Shown here one piece after another: positions 14,411 to 18,760 of a DNA stretch of 18,760 bases. The first letter of the stretch is position 1; each line of letters begins with the position of its first letter. The position numbers were made by a program, and so were the translations under genes. This DNA comes from Lachnospiraceae bacterium (lineage in GTDB: Bacteria > Bacillota > Clostridia > Lachnospirales > Lachnospiraceae), in NCBI GenBank assembly GCA_014804225.1, contig JAAVAF010000037.1, positions 1-18,760 on the forward strand. The letters run 5' to 3'. Below the pieces are notes generated by a model. That model did not search any database and was not told the DNA's origin. It saw only the letters and a program-made list of their open reading frames with translations.

Positions 14411-15781
14411 TTATTTTTTTCGCTTTAAAGCAGGTTTTTTCCAAATTTTTGCACGATAAAGTACATACAACAGCGCAGCAGAAATTCCGTTGCTGACAAC
14501 CACGCTGTACCAGACGCTGCGCACTCCCATGTTCAGCACGGTTTCACAGATAAACAATGTCAAAAAGCGGAACACCCAAAGTCTTGTTGCGTCAATCATC
14601 ATCGTAACCTCAGTATGCCCTGTTCCCTGAAAAAGTCCACTTGTGGCGTTATGAATACCGTTTGTCCAACACCAGAAAGCCATGATGCTTAAAAAGTCTG
14701 CCGCCATTCCGATTACGGCATCATTATCGGAGAAAATGCTTACAATACTTCTTGAAATCGGTGCGCGTGATAAAATCAAACCGCCGACAAACAGGAAAAC
14801 AACACTGATATTTCGCGAAAGCTTGTAACCGCGCTCTGCCCTGTCATATTGATTCGCCCCAATATTCTGCCCGACAATCGTGGCGACGGCGGAGCCGATG
14901 CCGTTCGACGGAAGTGTAATAAGCCCGTTTACTTTATTGCCGATACCGTAGGCGGCCATTGCCTGTGTGCCGTATTTGTAGACGTTTTTGCTCATCAGCA
15001 GAAAGCCAAGCTGCATGGTAGAGCCACCGATTGCAGTCGGAAGTCCCACACGAAAAATCGAGAGCAGTTTTTCTTTTTCGAAACGAAAATGTCTTAAGTT
15101 AAGACAGACAGTGTGGGAAGTGCGCGTAAGCGCCCACAAAGCAATCACTGCGGAAGGCACTTTGGCAAGCAGCGTGGCGAGGGCGGCGCCTGTAATATTG
15201 AGATCTAATGTAATCATAAGAAGCGGGTCCAAAATCATATTGATGATGATGCCGAGAAAATTTAACAGCATCGGTCGGACGGTGTCGCCTTGCGCCTGCC
15301 GAATTGCATTGTAAATATTAATTGTATACAAAAGTGGCATATCGAGGACGACAATCTGCAAATAAATCGTTCCGTATCCGAAGGTGACGCCATCGGCACC
15401 AAGCCATCTTACAATCGAAGGCGTAGATACAAAACAGACGCCTGCACACACAAATGCAAAAATCATCGCGCAGACAAAAATCTGGTTTGCCATGCTTTTT
15501 GCATTTTCGTCGTCCCTGGCGCCGATATACTGTGCAATCAGCACAGAGCCTGCAACCGTGATGCCGGTACCGAAATTTAAGATAATATTTTGTACGGGTG
15601 TTACAAGATTAATTGCCGCAAGCTGCTCCGTTCCGATTTTTCCAAGCCAGTAAGTGTCAGTGAGGTTGTACATTGTCTGTAAAAAGGAATTAATCACGAC
15701 GGGAATTGCGATGGACAGGATTGCCTGCAGCATATTTCCGCTTAAAATCAAGTCGCGGTTTATTTTTTTATTGGTTTTCAT
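14411..15781 (-). CDS. MATE family multidrug/solute efflux transporter
   Basis: Twelve-segment MATE transporter that exports drugs or metabolites in exchange for Na+ or H+. The 456 residues match the family length. The N-terminal YNLTDTYWLGKIG (38-50) and the matched repeat later in the protein (NGLITLPSNGIGSAVATIVGQ) are typical of the DinF/NorM-like bacterial branch. ATG 15779-15781 is preceded by GAGGAG on the minus strand. A promoter with a perfect TATAAT lies just upstream. Substrate cannot be inferred; it may be unrelated to the next gene on the same strand. Confidence 0.93.
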   Translation of the reverse strand: MKTNKKINRDLILSGNMLQAILSIAIPVVINSFLQTMYNLTDTYWLGKIGTEQLAAINLVTPVQNIILNFGTGITVAGSVLIAQYIGARDDENAKSMANQIFVCAMIFAFVCAGVCFVSTPSIVRWLGADGVTFGYGTIYLQIVVLDMPLLYTINIYNAIRQAQGDTVRPMLLNFLGIIINMILDPLLMITLDLNITGAALATLLAKVPSAVIALWALTRTSHTVCLNLRHFRFEKEKLLSIFRVGLPTAIGGSTMQLGFLLMSKNVYKYGTQAMAAYGIGNKVNGLITLPSNGIGSAVATIVGQNIGANQYDRAERGYKLSRNISVVFLFVGGLILSRAPISRSIVSIFSDNDAVIGMAADFLSIMAFWCWTNGIHNATSGLFQGTGHTEVTMMIDATRLWVFRFLTLFICETVLNMGVRSVWYSVVVSNGISAALLYVLYRAKIWKKPALKRKK

Positions 15782-16082
15782 AAAAATCTCCTCTTACGAA
15801 AAAGTAATTTCATTATATCATAACTCGTAAAAAATAGTTCAAATGGATATCAGAATAATATACATTAGGAAAATTAGATAATAAAATGATAAAAAAATGT
15901 AAAAGAAAGAAAAAATGCGCAGAAAATAGAAGTAAAATTCAGGCGTTAAGGAATTTTTGCATAAAAAAACGATTCGTTGTTTACATTTTTTGGTAGATAT
16001 TTATCTGTAAATGTGTTATCCTAGATACATATGAAAAAGCTGGCGGGTGTTTATGAGCGGTCCGGCAGAATGGAGGAAATTT
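15782..16082. other. AT-rich divergent control region between MATE and GH28
   Basis: About 300 bases without a supported gene. It holds the MATE promoter on the left. On the right is a candidate -35 box TTTACA (15980-15985) without a convincing -10 box, an 11-base palindrome (15968-15978), and the inverted pair TTTACA/TGTAAA (15980-15985 and 16006-16011) that could be a regulator site. I recognise no riboswitch or terminator. Confidence 0.4.
15812..15842 (-). promoter_or_regulatory. Candidate extended -10 promoter of the MATE gene
   Basis: On the minus strand there is a perfect TATAAT (15812-15817) preceded by TGA (extended -10). TTGAAC (15837-15842) lies 19 bases upstream, a little long. 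The extended -10 should compensate. Confidence 0.55.
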
Positions 16083-17633
16083 ATGAAGTGCGATGTTATT
16101 TATAAAACTTCCACGAGTTTTGTAATTGAAATCAAAGACAACGGTTACTTTTCATCAGAGCACGAGCATGAGATTTATGTAAACGGAAATCTCGCCGAAA
16201 AGAGTGACAGAAATGTAGCAAGCGTGTTTGGACTTGAGCCGTCTACAGCCTATGCGGTAGAGGTTCGGTATGACGGGGAAACACAAAATCTAAACGTTGC
16301 GACAAATGAGGAATATGTGACATTAAACGTGAAAGACTTCGGGGCAAAAGGTGACGGGGAAACAGACGATACATTCTTTATCCAGTGTGCAATCAATGCC
16401 TGTCCGAAGGGCGGCAGAGTGTATATTCCGGCGGGTGTATACAAAATTTATCCGATTTTCTTAAAGAGCGATCTGGTGCTTGAAATCGGAAAAGATGCGA
16501 CGCTTTCGGCATTTACGGACAGAACGAAATTTCCCATTCTTCCAGGTAAAATTGAATGTGTTGACAAAGAAAAAGAATATTTGCTTGGAACATGGGAGGG
16601 CGATCCGCTTGATATGTTTGCAGGTATTATTACGGGTATCAATGTGGAAAACGTGGTCATTACGGGACAGGGAACCATTGATGGCTGTGCAAGCCGTGAA
16701 AACTGGTGGGACAACCCGAAAGTAAAACGCATCGCATGGCGTCCGCGGATGATTTTCTTAAATAAATGTAAAAATGTCGTACTTCACGGGATTACCGTAC
16801 AGAATAGTCCGTCATGGAATATCCATCCGTACTTCTCGGATGATTTGAAGTTTATCGGTATTAATGTTCTTGGACCGAAGGACTCTCCAAACACTGACGG
16901 GCTGGATCCTGAATCTTGCAAGAATGTTGAGATTATTGGCGTATATTTCTCGGTGGGGGATGATTGTATCGCGATTAAGTCAGGAAAGATTTACATGGGT
17001 GCCAAATATAAGACCCCTTCGGAAAATCTCACAATCAGACAGTGCTGTATGCGGGACGGACACGGTTCTATTACAATCGGAAGCGAGATGGCGGGCGGTG
17101 TGAAAAATCTAAATGTCGAGAATTGCCTGTTTTTGCATACCGACAGAGGCCTGCGCATCAAGACAAGACGCGGACGCGGTAAAGATGCGATTGTGACAGG
17201 AATCAAATTTGAGAATATTATTATGGATCATGTGATGACACCGGTTGTGATGAATTCGTTCTATTATTGTGATGCAGACGGACATTCCGATTATGTGCAG
17301 TCCAAGGAGTTTCATCCTGTCGATGAGCGGACACCATATCTGGGAGATTTCTTATTTAAGAACTTAAAGGCAACGAATTGTCACGCGGCGGCTTCTTATT
17401 TGTACGGGCTTCCGGAACAGAAGATTCATCATGTGATATTTGAAAATGCTGCGTTTTCTTTTGCGGACAATCCGACGGCGGCGATTCCTGCGATGATGGA
17501 TGGTGTTGATGAGCAGACAAACACGGGAATTTTTGCAAAAAATATAAACACATTGGAATTGAAAAACGTAACGGTATCCGGTCAAAAAGGCGATGCTGTG
17601 ATAAGTGACGGAATCGATAATTTTATAAGATAA
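16083..17633 (+). CDS. Glycoside hydrolase family 28 (polygalacturonase type), intracellular
   Basis: Pectin-active hydrolase, probably cleaving galacturonosyl bonds in oligogalacturonides or rhamnogalacturonan pieces. ATG 16083 is chosen because GGAGG (16072-16076) lies 6 bases upstream; this gives 516 residues. An N-terminal ~78-residue beta (Fn3-like) domain precedes the beta-helix, which opens with NVKDFGAKGDGETDD (82-96). All GH28 motifs are present: NTD (270-272), DD (293-294), GHG (326-328), RIK (358-360). No signal peptide is visible, so the enzyme works inside the cell, on imported oligomers. An in-frame alternative start at 16052 is less well supported. The downstream GH105 starts 34 bases later with its own ribosome site, which supports one operon. 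Confidence 0.93.
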   Translation: MKCDVIYKTSTSFVIEIKDNGYFSSEHEHEIYVNGNLAEKSDRNVASVFGLEPSTAYAVEVRYDGETQNLNVATNEEYVTLNVKDFGAKGDGETDDTFFIQCAINACPKGGRVYIPAGVYKIYPIFLKSDLVLEIGKDATLSAFTDRTKFPILPGKIECVDKEKEYLLGTWEGDPLDMFAGIITGINVENVVITGQGTIDGCASRENWWDNPKVKRIAWRPRMIFLNKCKNVVLHGITVQNSPSWNIHPYFSDDLKFIGINVLGPKDSPNTDGLDPESCKNVEIIGVYFSVGDDCIAIKSGKIYMGAKYKTPSENLTIRQCCMRDGHGSITIGSEMAGGVKNLNVENCLFLHTDRGLRIKTRRGRGKDAIVTGIKFENIIMDHVMTPVVMNSFYYCDADGHSDYVQSKEFHPVDERTPYLGDFLFKNLKATNCHAAASYLYGLPEQKIHHVIFENAAFSFADNPTAAIPAMMDGVDEQTNTGIFAKNINTLELKNVTVSGQKGDAVISDGIDNFIR

Positions 17634-17667
17634 TCTGGGCGTTATAGAAAGGAGCATAATTATTACA

Positions 17668-18760
17668 ATGGCAATGGAAATCATAGATAGATACGTAAAT
17701 GAACTGATAGATAGAAGTACACTTGAGGAGCCGGTATGGAATATTGAGAAGATCAGAGCCGGAAAAAAGACGACATGGGATTATATCGACGGCTGTATGA
17801 TTATGTCGCTTTTGGAGCTTTACAAGGTGACAAAGAATGAAAAGTATCTTCATTTTTCCGATGAATATATCGGACACCGCGTGGAAGAGGATGGGACGAT
17901 TCGTGGTTACAAGAAGGAGGAACTAAACCTTGATCATATTAATGAGGGAAAAAATCTTTTTACCCTCTATGATTTGACGGGAAAAGAAAAGTATGCGAAG
18001 GCAACCAAAAACATTTATGAGCAGATTTTGGAGATGCCTCGTACAAAGCACGGCAATTTCTGGCATAAAAAGATTTATCCGAATCAGGTGTGGCTTGATG
18101 GATTGTATATGGCGCAGCCGTTCTACATGGAGTATGAGAAGCGGTTTAACGACAGGAAAAATTATAAAGACATTTATACGCAGTTCTTTAATGTGGAGAA
18201 GTATTTAAAGGATCAGGAGACAGGGCTTTACTATCATGCGTATGACGCTGAAAAGAAGATGTTCTGGGCGAACCCTGAAACGGGACTTTCACAGAACTTT
18301 TGGCTGCGGGCGCTTGGCTGGTTTTCGATGGCGCTGCTTGATACGCTTGCGCTTGCGGACGACGCATCGCCGGATCATGAGCATTTATCAAAGATGTATC
18401 GGGAACTTATTGATTCCATGCTGAAATATCAGTCGCCGGAGGGAATGTGGTATCAGGTGCCGAATTTCCCGGGTAGAGAGGGGAATTATCTGGAAACAAG
18501 CGGAAGCTCGATTATGGCGTACTGCTTGATGAAAGGTGCGCGTTTGGGCTATCTGCCGAAGGAGTACAGTGCGTACGGCGTGAAAGCGTTCCATGGAATT
18601 TGTGATAAATATTTAACAGATGTGGATGGTAAAATGAGTCTTGACGGAATCTGTCTCGTAGCGGGACTTGGACCGGATAAAAATGCAAGACGTGACGGTA
18701 GTTATGAATACTATATGTCAGAACCGATTGTAAAAGATGATGCGAAAGGAACAGCACCGT
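17668..18760 (+). CDS. Glycoside hydrolase family 105 (unsaturated galacturonyl hydrolase), 3' end cut off
   Basis: Removes the unsaturated uronic acid left at the end of oligomers by pectin or rhamnogalacturonan lyases (YteR/YesR type). Open from ATG 17668 to the window end, 364 codons without stop, so it is truncated by the window edge only. The family is clear: WDYIDGCMIMSLLELYKVT (37-55), D89 in LNLDHINEG, D144 in QVWLDGLYMAQPF, and FWLRALGW (211-218). By my alignment D89 and D144 correspond to D88 and D143 of YteR. No signal peptide is visible, which fits the cytosolic GH28 neighbour. GGAG (17651-17654) lies 13 bases from the start, rather far. Confidence 0.93.
   Translation, partial: MAMEIIDRYVNELIDRSTLEEPVWNIEKIRAGKKTTWDYIDGCMIMSLLELYKVTKNEKYLHFSDEYIGHRVEEDGTIRGYKKEELNLDHINEGKNLFTLYDLTGKEKYAKATKNIYEQILEMPRTKHGNFWHKKIYPNQVWLDGLYMAQPFYMEYEKRFNDRKNYKDIYTQFFNVEKYLKDQETGLYYHAYDAEKKMFWANPETGLSQNFWLRALGWFSMALLDTLALADDASPDHEHLSKMYRELIDSMLKYQSPEGMWYQVPNFPGREGNYLETSGSSIMAYCLMKGARLGYLPKEYSAYGVKAFHGICDKYLTDVDGKMSLDGICLVAGLGPDKNARRDGSYEYYMSEPIVKDDAKGTAP

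Noticed and set aside
15977..16022. GH28 promoter with TTGTTT or TTTACA as -35
   Set aside because: No acceptable -10 box at 16-18 bases. The promoter must be in this region but I cannot place it.
16031..16105. A 24-codon ATG frame overlapping the GH28 start in another phase
   Set aside because: It has no ribosome site and no recognisable product. It is likely chance.
1..18760. Mobile elements, phage genes, tRNA/rRNA genes, CRISPR arrays
   Set aside because: No transposase, integrase, tRNA cloverleaf, rRNA segment or regularly spaced repeats were seen. All large frames fit ordinary chromosomal genes.

Overview
The window looks like the chromosome of a low-GC, endospore-forming anaerobic Firmicute, most likely a Clostridia member close to Lachnospiraceae. 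The reasons are strong AGGAGG-type ribosome sites, frequent TTG starts, sporulation genes (yqfC, yqfD, a SpoVB/YtgP-type flippase, a BofC-like gene), MATE and BaiN-type flavoprotein families, and a pectin-degradation locus. This assignment comes from gene content and protein recognition only.

Layout. (1) 1-855: the 3' end of a pyrimidine-nucleoside phosphorylase gene and its terminator. (2) 870-5189: the conserved yqfC-yqfD-phoH-(7TM-HD)-ybeY cluster known from Bacillus, here with a shortened 7TM-HD protein whose HD site is ruined. (3) 5184-10820: a lipid II flippase-like gene, a BofC-like gene behind a good sigma-G-type promoter, and two unrelated FAD-dependent oxidoreductases. Unusually elaborate RNA hairpins separate several of these genes. 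(4) 10897-11751: proB, convergent with the next block. (5) 11784-15781, minus strand: a MATE transporter, an unrecognised two-TM protein, then a three-gene unit of two very small membrane proteins (45 and 47 aa) and a K+/H+ antiporter with cytoplasmic RCK_C domains. (6) 16083-18760: GH28 and GH105 enzymes without signal peptides, cut by the window end, for intracellular breakdown of pectin oligomers.

How the parts work together. Region 2 combines spore-stage membrane proteins with RNA metabolism genes (phoH, ybeY). The flippase and BofC-like genes extend the envelope and sporulation theme. The antiporter unit is an ion homeostasis operon whose two small proteins are candidate accessory subunits. 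GH28 and GH105 should act one after the other on imported oligogalacturonides or rhamnogalacturonan fragments.

Best leads: the degenerate PgpH-like protein, the two small proteins with the antiporter, the inverted repeat over their promoter, the sigma-G-like promoter before the BofC-like gene, and the alternative hairpins upstream of the flippase gene. I saw no CRISPR array, tRNA, rRNA, transposase or phage gene.
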